From: Sarcocystis neurona | Taxonomy: Eukaryota > Apicomplexa > Conoidasida > Eucoccidiorida > Sarcocystidae | Direction: 5' to 3' | Assembly (NCBI GenBank): GCA_000727475.1 | Contig: KL647291.1 | Span: forward strand, 3,009,957-3,073,956 | Length of the DNA: 64,000 nt | Shown here: positions 23,480 to 38,153 of the stretch, piece after piece | How the letters are laid out: the number at the start of each line of letters is the position of its first letter | Numbering within the stretch: position 1 is the stretch's first letter | Notes under the pieces: model-generated | The model's input: the letters and a program-made list of their open reading frames with translations, nothing else | Databases searched by the model: none | Told to the model about the DNA's origin: nothing | Made by a program: the position numbers and the translations under genes

Positions 23480-24850
23480 CGAGCCTCTAGTACGCACTTG
23501 AAGAGATCTATTTGATTATTCTTAGCAGCATTTGTTTTTTTTTTAAAAGTGTAAATTCGCTACTGCGTTGCTGCGCTTTATTGGTGTTTACTGCATCCAC
23601 GTGCCGATGTGCAGCGCCCGTCGACGTCCCTACAGCTGTTTTATACTTTGATGCCGTGCCGCTGTTTGAAGGCGATGGAACTTACTGCATCCACGTTTGG
23701 AAACGCAGCAGCAACGGCAGAGGAAATTTTGGAAGATGCGCTCCAACACTCCGTTGTTGTGTTGCACCGCAGCGGATGTCGTTCCAACTAAATGCGAGCT
23801 ATCGAACTTCAGTCCTCTTTTTTGGGCAGCCGCATTGACCAGGAGCAGCTGCATGGTTGTAAAAAATTTTACTTGCAGAGCCTCGGCGGCTGGGGAAGGT
23901 CACTGTGTTTGAGCTTCTGGCAGTTACACTGAACGGTCCTCACATCTACCGTAATCTTTACTGCATCCCCAGGAGAGATGCTCTTTTCTGTCCGTGGGCA
24001 GTGCCTTGCACTCGTTGGTAGGTGGGCATGTGCTAGTTACTCCACGATGATCCGGCGCCGCTACACAGTGGACAAACTACACATGATGCGGCGGAATGAA
24101 TAACCGAACACGTCGAAGAGGAGGCTAAGGGAGAAAAACATTCATGTCGTAGGCAGAGGTCATCAACAGGATAGACATGCGTATGTACTCGAGCACATAG
24201 GTAGTAAAAAAACAGTAACTGGAGAGGCACACATTTGTTTATTCTGTTTTAGACGAAAAGAGGCAATTTTACACAGATGCCGAGAGAGCGATGCTAGTAG
24301 AAGTGCTTGAATATGTGACCCGATGAACGGCAGGTGCACATTAAGCAGACAGATACACAAGATATATTTTTAGTTATCACATATGTAATCTGGACGGTAC
24401 AGAAAGCGCAGCTACGTTGATCTGCGTCGCTAGCAGGTGGGAAAGAGAACTGCTCGCGTAAGCAGAAGTAAAGATAAGCCGGTGCCCAGAAGTCTCCTCT
24501 GGTGACGGTACGACACAAGCGATTGCCTGTCGCTGCTACCTCACACACACACTGATCTTTCCATACCTGCGAGTCTCCTTTTTACAGGAATGTTCGTTAG
24601 ATCAGCGGCCTATTCTCTCCAACGAGCAAGCGACGGGAACATTCTCACTGGTTTTTACACCAGTTTCCAGTCAGCGGCTGCAAATTCGTACATGTGCTGC
24701 TACTAGGCGCACGACGCGCACATTTTTCATATCCTTCGAACCTTAAAGGGAGGCAGAGCCGCTAGAAGACATCTTGTCAACCGAGATATTTTTCCTTGCC
24801 TACGCAGGTGACAAGCAGACAAACTAAAGGCAAGAAAGAACACAAAGGTT
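23480..24850. other. Non-repetitive DNA, no gene seen
   Basis: Base composition is balanced and microsatellites are absent. A short + strand frame near 23680-23790 (ATAEEILEDALQHSVVV) is protein-like but lacks placed splice sites. The phrase TTTACTGCATCC recurs near 23587, 23680 and 23957 for no reason I can identify. Confidence 0.4.
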
Positions 24851-24851
24851 G

Positions 24852-25082
24852 CTAATGAACCGGCTGCCGGCTGTCACTTATACAGAGGTTGCTGCTGTCG
24901 GTGTTGCTGGTCCTCCCATTGCTGTTCGTTCTGCGGCAGTGGTGTCTACGGCTGTCGACGCTCCTCAGCTCCTGCTGCTGCTGCTGCTGGTGCTGCTCTT
25001 CCAGCTGCAGTTGCATGCTGGTGCCGCAGGGCGGGTGCGGGGGCCAGTCTCCTTTTTCACTTGGTGTGGCTGTCACTGACAA
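24852..25082 (-). CDS. Short Gln-rich open frame, hypothetical
   Basis: A minus-strand frame of 76 codons contains a Gln run followed by a Ser/Arg/Asn-rich tail. The + strand is CTG-rich here, as in the other minus-strand coding blocks. It is an isolated CAG patch in otherwise non-repetitive DNA, and neither its ends nor its function can be fixed. Confidence 0.25.
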   Translation of the reverse strand: MSVTATPSEKGDWPPHPPCGTSMQLQLEEQHQQQQQQELRSVDSRRHHCRRTNSNGRTSNTDSSNLCISDSRQPVH

Positions 25083-28000
25083 AACAGTGGTAGTATTGAC
25101 GAGACACGGGAATCAGTGCGTAATCTATCAGTTGCATAGGACCCCAGAGAGGGCGATTCCCCACAGTCTTCTTCTTTCACAAAAGGAGTCAGTGTGAGTG
25201 GGCCAAACGGATGCCACACACGAGACGCGACTATCGGAAGAAGCACTTCCTGCTGCATAAAAGAAAGCTTGGGCCGACCGAAACCACGTAGTGAAGACAG
25301 TAGAACGAGGAAGCGGACGCGGACAGGTTGTAGACTGCCTAAACGATCTAGTCCAGTATGGATACCCACACAGCTGGGGTCGCCTACGTGTGACTGGGAG
25401 CAGACTACGCATCCATCTGTCTATGCCCACGGATAAGTGGATTTTGTTAGCAATCCAGGGGGGATAGCGGCAAGAGTCGGGTTCAGACGTACAGGCTCTT
25501 GCGGGCTGTGTACCAGATGCATTGATACACAGATGCAAACGCTACTAACGTCCTCATACGTCTAAAGAAGTCTATAATCGAAACCAAACCTAGCACACAC
25601 TCGCATGGACAGTGAAACTGGTGGCGAAAAGCTTAGAAGGCATGTGCACGTTGGTGCATATCGACTACACATTAGTGCACAGGCACTCAAAAAGACTGCG
25701 TTTCAAATCTTTGGAAGGTAGGTGTCGGGCAGGAGGGGAAGGAGCAGTAGACGTACACATGTCTACGAAGGTGGATGAACGTACATTCAAATTCTAAGGG
25801 ACTGCTGCTCAATTTCAGTTGCTGTCAGGCCACAAGCATACACTTAGGAAGCATAGGGGCTTTAAATCCTATATGAAGCGCTTATCCTATTAAACTGTAT
25901 ATAGTTACGGAAACGGTATATATGATGCGCATTCAGCAAAGGCGGCACCGCCACCGTGGGAGCGCGGGCACAATCAGAAATTGAAGGGTGCCACCCCGCG
26001 CGCAGCGCCACAGTCACCGAAGCAGGTTTTTTTATTCGTGTGAATCCCCGTATGTATGTGTGTATGTGCACATATTTGTAGAGGCGTCTACATGCGTCCG
26101 TCCGCGCAGTAGTGGCAACGCAACTGCCTGCTTCCAGTTAGCAGTTCTCACGTAGAAAATAAAGGGTTATTGTTCTGTTTCCGTGGGCATCACCACTGGA
26201 GGGCGGAGTATTCAGGGCAATTTCATGTGGCAGTTTATCCTCGACTGCGGGTGACTGGCTGGTACGTAGAGTATCTGTGCTTACGCTTTGCACAGGCATG
26301 AGATTGAACAACGCATCTTTTAAAAAAAGTGATACTTATGACGGTCGCAAGGGATCAGATGAAACTCCACGTTTACTCTCACAAATAGGACAGTGCCGCC
26401 AGTTCGTTTGTTTCTTTGCCGTACCGGCACGGTTAGTTCATCTGTATGTGGGCACATTTGGAAATCTCCGTTCGTCGACCTGTCTACTACCGGTATACCT
26501 TTCGGATGAGAAGGGGCAACACACTTGACGCCCCACTGCCTTTCGGTCATATCGTGTATCTCTATAACCTCTACGGGAAATCGATGGCGATGTCAGTATA
26601 GTCTTCTTTACATTAGCTACGCGGTCCACCTGCTGAAGAAGGTACATCATTTTCACTGAAACCATGAAAGAGCAGCCTGCTTTCTGCTCGAGAGTGCGGG
26701 AAGCTTTGACCTGCCAATTGTCCTGTCCACGAGGGAAGCCGAATACCGGTAAATGCATATGATCGTACATAAGAATACACTGCTTTGCGGAGGCTTCTTC
26801 CTCAGGGCTCAACTAGCACACTCCTGTTATCAAGCATCACCACACAGGTCTGGTGCAAACATAGTCCGTATCTTAGAGGGCGATTGAAAAAATCCTCACC
26901 GCTTGCACATACGGGATATGATACTAATACACTACTTGCATACGTTTACAGCTGTACATGCGTGTACGATGCTGTTCAAATGAATGCAGCTTGGTTTGGG
27001 TAGATGTAGCCATGTGCATTAAGTTGTTTTCTAGCCGTTCAGCGAAAAGTCCCAGTACGGAAACACGTCCGCTACTTTGCTGTCATTCCGGTGTGCACAA
27101 TACGAATTTCGCGCAAACACACAGGTGTCACCTTCGGGGCGCGTGCCACAAAAGGACGTATATACGTGTGTCCCACGTACGAAAACGTACTCAATCAGGA
27201 TGTTCCGTAGTGTGCATTCACGCCCGTTCGAAGAGCCACTACCCGACTAGCAGTAGCAGTCCACACGTGCAGCCGTACGTGTCTGAGGGCATCTTCACAA
27301 ACGCGCGCTTGGCGTAGGGTTTGTTGGTTTTGAACGGATACAGCTGCTTTTTTCCGCATACCGTGACAAAGGGATCTGCGCAGGAAGACGCTCCGCAGTC
27401 CTCGCAATCTCGTTGCGCTGTGGTGTGAACAAAGAATTTCGAGCGTGCGGACACCCGAAAATCGGACCACGGTACGACGCTACGAAAGATCTTTTTCTGT
27501 GCTTTCATTATGTGCGGCAAACATTGTAGTTTCCCGAGGTTTACAGAGGCAGTCCCTTCTCTGGATCGTGACTTAAGCTTGAGGCCCACCTGAGTGGAGA
27601 GGCGCTACCGTCAATCCAGTGCGGAAAACTGCAAGCTTTTTTATCCGGAGCAACTGTACGTGACGGCAGCACGGAAGGACAACAATTCAGTCAAAGAGTA
27701 TTCGACCGGTCTTTTCATAAATGCGGAATTAGACCTGATGAACCTGAATTTGGTGCATTCACCTTGTACACTGTTGCGTCCGAGGGAGCACTTCGTTCTG
27801 AACTCTTGCTTTCCAGAACGTTGACCGTATCAGGGTGCTACCGCACTGCCTTTGTCTGCGCTGAGCAGTGACCGCTTGCAGTTCTAACCTGAATTCAGAA
27901 TTTGGTTGTTTCACCAGAGAGCCTGTATCTGTCTTTTCACTTCTGTCTCTGCGTATGCTTTGCGGTGTTAACAAGTGCGTGCGCTGGTGTTACTTTGTTG

Positions 28001-29897
28001 ATCCGAATGCTGGTACGCGGGGGAACTTGGCTGGTACCTTACGTACACAGTGGATCTTCCGAAATAAAGGATATCACGGTGTTGCAAGTCCGCCTTTACC
28101 TGCACTGTCTGCAGGTCCTGTGGTGCTCATCTGATCTGGCGCAGCGGTAAATCTTGAGCGAATTCGTCGCAGGCGTTCTACTGTGCTGAGTTTCTGTGTT
28201 GGGCTTTCATCGTGAAGCATCTGCTTTCGTTGTCGTCTTGAAAGGGACATCCAGTAAATCAAAAATTCATTCTTCCCCGCTGCAAAACGCAAATAGAACA
28301 CATGAAAGTACCCGTCAGTCAGTCATTTACATCACATTCACTTCTTCGGCTGCAGACTCCACACGAAGCAGAAAAAAGCATGTGCTAGTCATCAATGGAA
28401 CGTTGCCTTTCCAGCGGGGGCTACACCATATCACATACTTCATCGCTTCTAACTACTACATATTCATATTTCGGCGCTGGAAATCACCCACACAACGCAA
28501 AACGTCGGAAGCTTCTCCACGTGTCCTGCAAATGTGCGTCTTTACGCTACAGTACACGTGAGCCACAGGAGATCTCGCTACACTTGTAGTTAGAATTTGT
28601 TCATGCTCGTGACCAAGGCATAAAATGCGTAGTGTCACCAGGTGCTTCCTACCCAGACATTGACTTCAAGTTCAGTGCACCCAGTTACAAATTTTCCATG
28701 AAGTCCAGAAGGTAACGCAAATCCTCTGCAGATTTCCACCCGAAATTCATTCCCTGTTACTCCAGACCATACTCGAAATCAGGTCATACTCGAAATCAAA
28801 TACGTTAACCTGTATTATACAGAAGCGCCGCCTACATGTTATCCGCAGCGCAGACGATTGCACTGGTTTACTTCTGTCAAACACACCTAAACTTTGTACC
28901 ATCTGTTGTTCTTTCTCAAGAATGTCTGTGGACTCACCAGAAAGACGTTTTACCATACAGAAAGTCTAATTTAACCAATATAAACGCTTCTGCAGTCGTT
29001 TAGAGAGGATGTACCCTACGGAGATTTTCTTTGCTTCTCATAGCATCTTTCGCATCACTCCACGACAGCACGGTACTCCTCGACGCCCACTATTTCACGG
29101 AAAATATTACGTACTTTTAAAAATCTGCTGCGTAGCAAAATTTTAATGCCGCATTTGAAATGTGTACGGGGCCACGCAAGACGTGAGAAAGATTGTCTTT
29201 TTCTTGTGCGCGCCACAGATCCCTTAGATGAGAGATTACATTCACAGTAGACGCTTTTCGTATTGTAGGCGCTCCCTCCTTTATGGTAACGTCTGTTACG
29301 CCTGTAGAGGATAGATTCACTTTATGACAAATCTGTTTCCTTCCCTTCTGCACAATAGAAACTGACCTACACAAATGACAAAGCTGTTTAGACTACAGCA
29401 GACTCTGCGTATGGCATAATTGAGCACCGAAAGAACTGTCGGCATATACAAGCTTTGCATGTCTCCCAAGGCGTCCAGTGAACCGCAGAACGGTGTTTAC
29501 CTTTTCAGATTTTTCTTCCTTCTAGGAAAACAGTGTGCGTAGGACAAGTCATCGGCTCGCCTCTTCAGGAACGAGTTTCAAACGTAAATGCGTGTACACC
29601 TGGGTGTCGACAAGCGTAGTTTACAAGGATACTGTATAGTGTTTTATAGTGCGCGGAGCAAACGTAGGTGAAGAGACGGGGGAAACTGAAATTTTAAGGA
29701 AATTGATGACAGTGGCACTACACAGCAGGGAACGTGTGCAGGAGGAGGTTTTGGTGTCAGCGTGCGTCAGGAAGCGACGCCCTGCTTCATTTAGGAAGTA
29801 GTTATTGCTGGAGCGGCCAAGTGCCCAGTGGACAAGAACGCGTCCGTTGTACACTCGTCGGCAGCGGCCACCAACTCTTCTCTGCTGCTGTCAACAG
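25083..29897. other. Non-repetitive intergenic island, no supported gene
   Basis: About 4.8 kb almost free of microsatellites, with open frames no longer than about 136 codons in any of the six frames. Given 3 stops in 64 codons, frames of that size are expected by chance in this length of DNA. I looked for reverse transcriptase, integrase, zinc-knuckle and long-terminal-repeat signatures and found none that I could defend. Confidence 0.5.
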
Positions 29898-29953
29898 TGT
29901 GACGAGGCCGTCGCTTTTTACGCTATCGACCACCTTTATGAACGTGCTCTCTA
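29898..29953 (+). CDS. Possible 56-nt internal exon
   Basis: The block is bounded by an acceptor (CTGCTGCTGTCAACAG) and a perfect donor (GTAAGT). Its only convincing frame reads CDEAVAFYAIDHLYERAL. No neighbouring exon on the + strand could be joined in phase: every nearby acceptor followed by G creates a stop at the junction. It therefore remains an isolated candidate. Confidence 0.25.
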
Positions 29954-30942
29954 GTAAGTGAAAGGAACGACTAGGTGACGACGTAACTAAGCGTGGACGG
30001 CGAAATAGATAAGATAGATAGACGGGTATAGAAAGATATATGCGTCTTCGGCGGGGCGGGGCTTCGACAGAGAGACACGTGGAGACAGACAGACGACAAA
30101 CGTAAACGCAAGTGAAGAGACAGCAGGTTTTACCGACACGCGAGTGAGTACTTACAAATCTTTACACTCTTGCACACACACAGACCTGTGAAAAATAAGA
30201 GAGAACTGCAGACCCGCAACTACTATTCAATTCCAGGAGGCGAATTGCTGGCTGTCGCCAACCCCATACCCCGAAATCAATAGTATGAAGGCCGTCTTTG
30301 ATGGATGTCAAATTTATATCCAAGGACAGCGTGCCCTGCGCGTGCGTGTACGATATGTCCATACACAGATGTGTACGCAAATATATATTTGTATACGCGT
30401 ATGTAAATTCTTTGCGAAAGACAGGGATTCAAATATGGATTTTTCCGTTAAACAGTTGACAATGTACCAGTTGCTATCTGCGTGCCCCAATACAGCCAGC
30501 GTCAAGAGAGAGTATAGAAAATGTAGATATTACATGTGGAGAATGCGTAACGTGCGTAGAGGAATATTCAACAGATAAAGGACGGATACACAAGTAGACA
30601 CATATGAAAGTAGACGCGGCGGAACGCTCGAAGACAAGTATTCATAAGGAGTGTCTTGTAGGCAAAGGTAGACGTACGTACTATTTTCACATGTGAGCAT
30701 ATATATGCGCGCCTTTACAAACGCACAGAAATACATAGACACGGAGACGCATAAATATATATAGAGAGATAGAGAAGAAAAGGGAAAGGGGGAGATAGAC
30801 TTACTTGCTTGCCTCTGAGAAGAGGTTTCGTTCTTTTCGATCCAGAGTGTGTGCGTGTGTGTGTTGTGTGTATGTGTGTAACAATACTACGTTCGTGTGT
30901 ACGTTCAGAGACAGAGAGAAACAGGAGCATTTGATTATACAC

Positions 30943-33900
30943 TCATAAGTGCGTATGCGTAATCGTGAGTGACTGTCTGGTGGACTTTTTTCTTGCTGCA
31001 AATGCGTCGTTTTTTCCAAAGAAAACACTTCGCTTACGTTTTTTCGGTTCATCCTGCATGCCTTCGTCAATCCACATGCGAAGTTGCTGCTGTACGTCTC
31101 TCTTGATAGTGTGCAGCCGATACTCTGCTTCCACGTAGGTCTCTGAGAAGGAAAAGAATCGCCATTCTTTCTACGAACATGTTCGTATGATCCAAAAAAT
31201 CCGCTTCGTGCACACACACGCACACATTCGTATAACTGGCGCTTGGTCCCCCATCCTGACGCTTCATATAGGATACTTCACCATTACACATGTTCCTATA
31301 ATAATGTAGAAGCACTGGCCTACATCAACTCGAATCAGCATCTGTCTCTCTCTCTCCATATATATATATATATCTACTGCTAGCGTACAATCAGTTCACG
31401 CGTCCATATTTGTTATCAGTCAGCTTACACGCATATGGTCACAGCTACTATTATGCGTGTGTGTATATATAGATAGGTAGAGAGACAGATTTACAAACAC
31501 ACATCTACATGTGGATGCGCGCACATACATACAGGTATATATCTATTCCATCACACACACGCACACAGTTACAACAACTATTGTATTAGTACGTATGCAT
31601 ACAGACTATCTCCACATAAATCCGTACACGTAAATACATATATACATATATATACATAAACGTATATACTTAGATGCACGCGCATCCCTATATGCATATA
31701 TATATATAAATGCACACTGCTTATAAATAGATGGTACTCGCGCACTCGTTGCTGTTCAGTTGCAGATCCAGCCCTCCTTTACGCGCCACTGGCATATTAT
31801 CTACATGGCAAAATTTATATTTTAAAAGGGAAAAGCCAGTCCCCATGTCTTCAGGTATTCTTGCTATACACTGTTATTATTCTTGTCGGGATTACCGTTA
31901 CTACCTTGTTTGCTAGTATGACGACACAACCCTAACTCACGGCAACAGAATTAGGACGCGCAAGTACTTAGGCAAAGATTCTGGTTATACATGCGCAACC
32001 TTCTTACATCTAAAGTAAACATTACGCATTTGAAACATGGAAAGAAGCAGAAATACTCGATACTTTGCCTCAGTGGTACTGCTCCTGGCACTTCGCAAAA
32101 GTACGGTGCACTATATATATATATATATGTGTTACTAGAGGCTAAGTAAACAGCTGCCGTGGCGCAGCTCAAACATTCAACAGTCCAGGTAAAAAATAGA
32201 AAAACGTGCAGGCGCCCGCATGCAACGCGATGGAAGAGCCGTGGATTCAGAAAACATTTCACTGATAGGTGCGACTCATACGCATCTGCCATATTCGTAT
32301 ATTCATGTTTCTCACCGTGGATATCTAACACTTTAAGTATCTACAAAATTATGCTCACCTCTGTACAGGATTGCCACACAGGTATCCCCATGTAGGTCCA
32401 CATATATATATATATTGGGGCAGGCCTATATCCATATAAATTTGTGTCTCGCCCTCTAGAGATGCGTCACCCTCATTTCCTATGTTTCCTAGTCTAGAGA
32501 TGTATGTATTCTTTTGTAGGGATTTGCCTCTGGATCTCTATGAAACATCCAAGACATTCCAAGAAATACATGCATACACAGGCACGGACCACTACGTGCG
32601 TATATACATATATATACATATATATGTACACACATAGTTGTCCATGTCTTTAGAGACGTACACGTGTCTGAGCTCTGCGTACACGTATACACAGGTATAT
32701 ACATATGCACACATGTATACACACATACGTATACATATATATATATGTGTAGGCACGTAGTTGTCCGAACGTATAGCTACCTATAAGTGTATGAATACTG
32801 CGCACAGGTGTACACAGGTATACACATATATACACATGTATACACATATATATATATATATATGGGAGCGAGTGTCCACCACAGAGAAGAAGGTAAAGGC
32901 AGATGACCTAGTTGGTAGATATCGGTGATTGGCGAATATTCGGGAAAGTTGGCTTTGAAGAGGGCATCAAAGGCAAGAGTGAGGCGGGTGCGCTTTTCCG
33001 TGGCAGGGGACGGCAGCTTGTCGGCGAGATTCTGCTGCTGCATGCGTTCCCATTTCTCAAGAGCAGCATGCGGAAGGGCCTTGCCCACTGCTGCTTCTCT
33101 GAATTTCCGTTGCTGGTGCAGCTCCTGTCTGCCAATGCGGTCCTTGGGGAGTGACCTTCGTCTCTCTCTCTCTGCGCGTTTCGCCGACGCGTCCGTCTCG
33201 GGGTGTGCAGCCACCGTGTGACCGCTGCCAAAAAACTGCTTCAGAAGCTCGATCTTCACTTCCTTCCCCGACGGGCCAGGCGCCACCACGCCGCATGCCT
33301 GATCCACGAGCAGCAGATAACGCAAACGAGAGGAGAGGGGGGCCAGACGATAACGGGGACGAAGAGCCGCGAATAGGAGAAGGAGCAGGGAACGCAAGAG
33401 GGGAAGAAAGAACAGGAAGCCGAAAGACGAAGAACAAGAAAAGAGGAGAAGAGGGAAATACGAAAAAAAAGACGGGAAAAATATAGGGGAAACAGAAATA
33501 GGGAGAAACATCTGCGGCCGTGTCATCTGCTGCTGAATCACAACCGTTAAACAGAAACTCTACACATTCGTGCACACATATATAGGTAGATAGATAGACA
33601 CAGAGAGATAGATACACACATACGTATACATATTGAATTGTACATATATATATGTATACGTAGGAAGATAGACAGATAGATATAGACAGATAGACACACA
33701 CATACGTGTACATATTGAATTGTACATATATATATGTATACGTAGGCAGATAGACAGATAGATATAGACAGATAGACACACACATACGTGTACATATTTA
33801 AGTGTACATATATGTCTATATAGATGTATATGTACTTTGAGAAACCATACGGGTGGACAAATAGATACAGATAGACACACACATACGTACACATATTTAA

Positions 33901-36900
33901 GTGTACGTGTATATCTCTATACGTGTATATATACGTTGCAGAACTTGCGTAGGGATATATATGTAGACGCGAACATCTACACAGAGCGAGGGGAGATGAA
34001 AATAGAAGGGAGACGGCAGGCAGAACATTTCGCATGCACTTGTGACGGAGATAATGATGTGGCACACGTCAACACGGGGCGGGGGACACAGAGGCAGAGA
34101 GAGATGAGAAAAAAAAGAAAAAGAAACAAAGCAGACCGCGAGCAGCACAGCAGGCAAACCTGAGAAGAAATCTGGTTTATTGGAAATGCAGCTGCAGCGA
34201 AGGATCAGAAACGTCAAAGCAGCATACAAATGCACGTGAAAATATCACGAGAGTGTAGAAAGCCACACCAGGTGTGTCCGTATAAATACACAAATATAAG
34301 TCTACAATACATATATGTATATATTTGTGTGTGTGTGTGTGTGTGTGTATACTTATATTTGTGTGTGTATATATATAGAAGTAGATGTGTATACAAATAT
34401 ATACATATATATATACATATTTATGTATGTATACATATATATATATATATATTTATGTATGTATACATATATATATACACATATATATATGATTATATGT
34501 ATATACGTATACTTATATACATACCGCACACAGAGCCGATACATTCATATGCATACGTCCCCACAAGTATCCATACATACGACTATATAATATTAACGTA
34601 CGTGAAAAAGACGTTAAAATGTGGAAATTCGACAATTTCCGCGCTCCCACGCTCACCTTCCGCGGCGCCCATATATTAGTAGTACGCACACACACGAAAC
34701 TACACAGAAGCGTATTTACTTGTCGCTAGTTATGTCCGTCCCTCCCCCTCAGGCGGCTGCATATGGATATACATCTCTCGCACTTGTATAGGTGTGTGCG
34801 TAGAAAGGAAGAGAGAAACATAAAGGTCATCAGGCAGGTGAGGGCCCGGGCAGCTGATATACGTAGAAATGTACGCAGGTATGCGACGACCTTTTGTATT
34901 GATACACTTCTGCGTACACACAGAAGAAGACACTACGGTGCAGAACAAGCGGCAGATTCACAAGAGAAGCCCAAGCGCAGAAGAGAGCAACTAGTGCTGT
35001 GTCAATGAGGATGTAAGCCTCTCTACCTGGTCTAACAGTGCATACCTACACAAGTATACATAAAGAAACACATAAACATGCCTATATACATATATATGTA
35101 TGTAAAATATGTGTAAAGTAAACAGGCTGCAAGACAGACACATGCACGTATACACGTGCAGGTATATCCAAGTACACGTATGTGTGCATGTGAGAAGCCC
35201 TGCAGATACATATATATATATACAGGTGTGTACATAGATATATATATATATATACAGGGAAATTTTTGTACAGTAACCTTGATGTGAATACGTGTGCAGG
35301 ACGAATCTACAAGAATGGTATAATCGTTCTTGCTTTCTGCTTTGCAGCAAAAGGGCTACACAAAGGTAGTATGTGTGTATGCACACAGCGGTGCAGTTCA
35401 AACAGAGCGGGAAGATGTGTGGGGAGAAGGACAGATGGAAGTGGGACCTGAAGTTCGTGCAATGCGGCACGTTTGATAGCGTCACGCTGGGCTGCTTGAG
35501 AAAAATTTAAATTTTCTTCTTGTCCTTCTTCAGTATCTGTTTCTTCTTCGTTTGCTCTCCCTTCTGCCGGGGGAACTCTGTTCTTCTCCTCCTCCTCTGT
35601 ACCCTGCGCCCCTGCTGTTCCACCGACCCCTGCCGCTGCTGTTGCTGCTGCTCGTGCTCCTCGTGCTCTTTGGCCGCCGTCGGCTCGTGCCGCTGCGGCT
35701 CCTGGATCTGCTGCTGCGGCCAAAGCTGCTGCTGTTCCTGCCCTTGTGGCCGCTGTCTCTGTGATTGCCGCTGCTGCTCGTCCTGCTCTTGTTGCTGCCG
35801 TGTCTCTCGCCGCCGTGGGTCGCTGCTTCGCTGTCCCAACACTGGCAGCAGCAGACTCCGCACGAACAGCAGCGGCACAACCCGCAGGAGGCAGCAGAGC
35901 AGACGAAGGGGAAATCGGGCAGCGTGTGGGCGGAGTGTTCTGGGAGAGAGACGAATAACGCAAGAAATAGTTTTGCACGAAGGAGCTGTGCGGGAGGTCT
36001 TCGAGTAAACGGAAATTTTCGAAGGCGTCTTCCTTCAGCAGCACTGAAGGTGAGACGCCGCTCTTCTGATGGTAGCAGAACGCACACGTACAACAACAGC
36101 AGCAGCGCTAAGACCCCGTCTCAAGGCGCAGCTGACAGAACAAACGAAGTAAATTTATTCGTGTGGCGCTAGAAACATAGGGATGCACGTACAAGTACAC
36201 ACGCGCGGCCCATACGTATACATACATCCCCTACGGCTCAGACTTCAGCGTTTGTGTATACTTATTATACACGTACAGGTAAATACACAAACATATATAT
36301 ATATATATTTATGTGGTCCTTGGTACCGTAACTTGTAGCAGTTCTCAAGAACATATATTGATATACACCTGTGCCGAGGCGGATACGTGTAAGACATTAT
36401 ACACATATAGATAGATAGAGCTACAGGTAAATACATAAATACATATATATGGAATTGTGGTTCTTGGTGTAGACACTCGTAGAAAGTCTACACAATAATG
36501 ATTTACCTCTGTGCCTATATGGGTATACAGAAGAAGTTACCCATACGTATATATATACATACAGCCGTTAGTACAATTTCTTTTTATACGTGGGTAGATA
36601 TATATGTAAATGTGTAGAGAGATAGATTTATCTGGCACGAACCTGCGTGTGTACATATATCAATACATACACATGCGAACCAAACGCTCACTCTTCGTAG
36701 ACGTATAAATATATGTGGACGCTCCGAGGTACCATAAACATATGCACTCCACTTATAATATACATTTTCCCACCCCTTTCCCTAACCCACCCCCCCCACA
36801 CATTATATTACGCGCGTCCTCATGTGGATTTGTTCGTTTGTATTGCGCCTTCTCCTGAGACCGCACGCAGACATCTGCTTTGCAAGTTCCTGCGTTTTCT

Positions 36901-38121
36901 TTACCTTTCTCTGCTTCACCTCCTCACGTGCTTCCCCGTCTTTTCTTTCGCGCTTTCTCTTCCTCGTCTTCTCGTGCGGCTGCTGCTCTTCCTGCTTCCG
37001 CTGATTTCTGTTTCCTACCCTGTTGCTCTTTTTGCTGGTCCGGCTGCTCCTGCTGCTGCTATAACTCGTGGCGCTACACGTACTGCCGCTAGTGCTGCTG
37101 CTGCTGATATCGCTGCTGAGTCCCCTGTTCCTGCTGTTGCAACTGCTGCCGTTGCAACTGGTGCTACGGCGGCACCAGTCCCTATTGCTGCGTGTGCCAC
37201 TGCTACTGCAGTTGCGGTTGCGGGTATTGCTTCCGCTGCTGTCGCTGCTGCTGGTCCTTCTCGTGCCGCCATTTCCGCTGCACCTCCTAGTGTTCCTGGG
37301 ACTGCTGATGCTGTTGCTACGGCTGTTGTTCCTGCTATTTCTGCTGCAGCGGTTACCGCTATGGCAACTGCGGCTGCTACCCTTCCTCCTCCTCCAGTTC
37401 TTGCTGCTGGTCCTGCTGCTACCGCTACGCAGCAGCTCCCGTTACTGCTGCTGCCGCTGTTAGTACCGCCACTGCTGTGACTGCCCTGTAGCAGTTGACG
37501 CTGTCTCGGCAGCTGCTAATCGTGTTCGGGTCACTGCCGTGCTGCTGCTGCTGGTGCTGCTGCGGCCGCGGCTCACGCTGCTGCCGTGGCTCGCGCTGCT
37601 GCCGTGGCTCACGCTGGTGCTGTGTGGCTCACGCTGTTGCTGTAGATGCTGCTGTTCTGGCTGTTTTGACTCCTACCACCTCCTGTAGGACGGCTACTGC
37701 TGCTGCTGCCCCTACCGCTCTGTTGCTGGTGCTGTGGCTCACGCCGCTGGTGTTGCTGCTCTAGTCGCGTACCTGCAGGCGCTTCGCGACGCGTTTGACT
37801 TGCAGCAGTTTTTTGGTGACGAGGCCGTTTAGGCGACGCTGCTGCCACAGCAGCCACCAGGGGTCAATGCAGCACTCCAGCAGCAGCATGCGATTATAAC
37901 GGATGAAAGGAGCAGCAGCACAGACTTTGCGCAGCAGTCTTCGAAAAGACAGCCGCAGCTCCTGTCTTCTCTGCCGCTGTAGAGACGGCAAAAGCGTGCC
38001 ACCACTGCAGCGGCAGCTTGTCCCACCAGATTTCTCCTTCGCCTCCCCGTCATCTGCCTTTCCTTTAGGTGCAGCAGACTCATGACTCTGCTGCTGTTGC
38101 TGCTGCTGTTGTCCTTGGTGC

Positions 38122-38153
<32 letters not shown>

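Noticed and set aside
25083..29400. Minus-strand frames of 70-136 codons at 25.1-25.5, 26.4-26.8, 27.2-27.6, 28.7-29.0 and 29.1-29.4 kb, considered as a decayed retroelement
   Set aside because: No reverse transcriptase, integrase or protease motif, no terminal repeats, no colinear order, and frame lengths within chance expectation for this much DNA.
33583..33920. Regularly spaced repeats that might suggest a CRISPR array
   Set aside because: The units are directly adjacent minisatellite copies with no unique spacers, in a eukaryotic intron.
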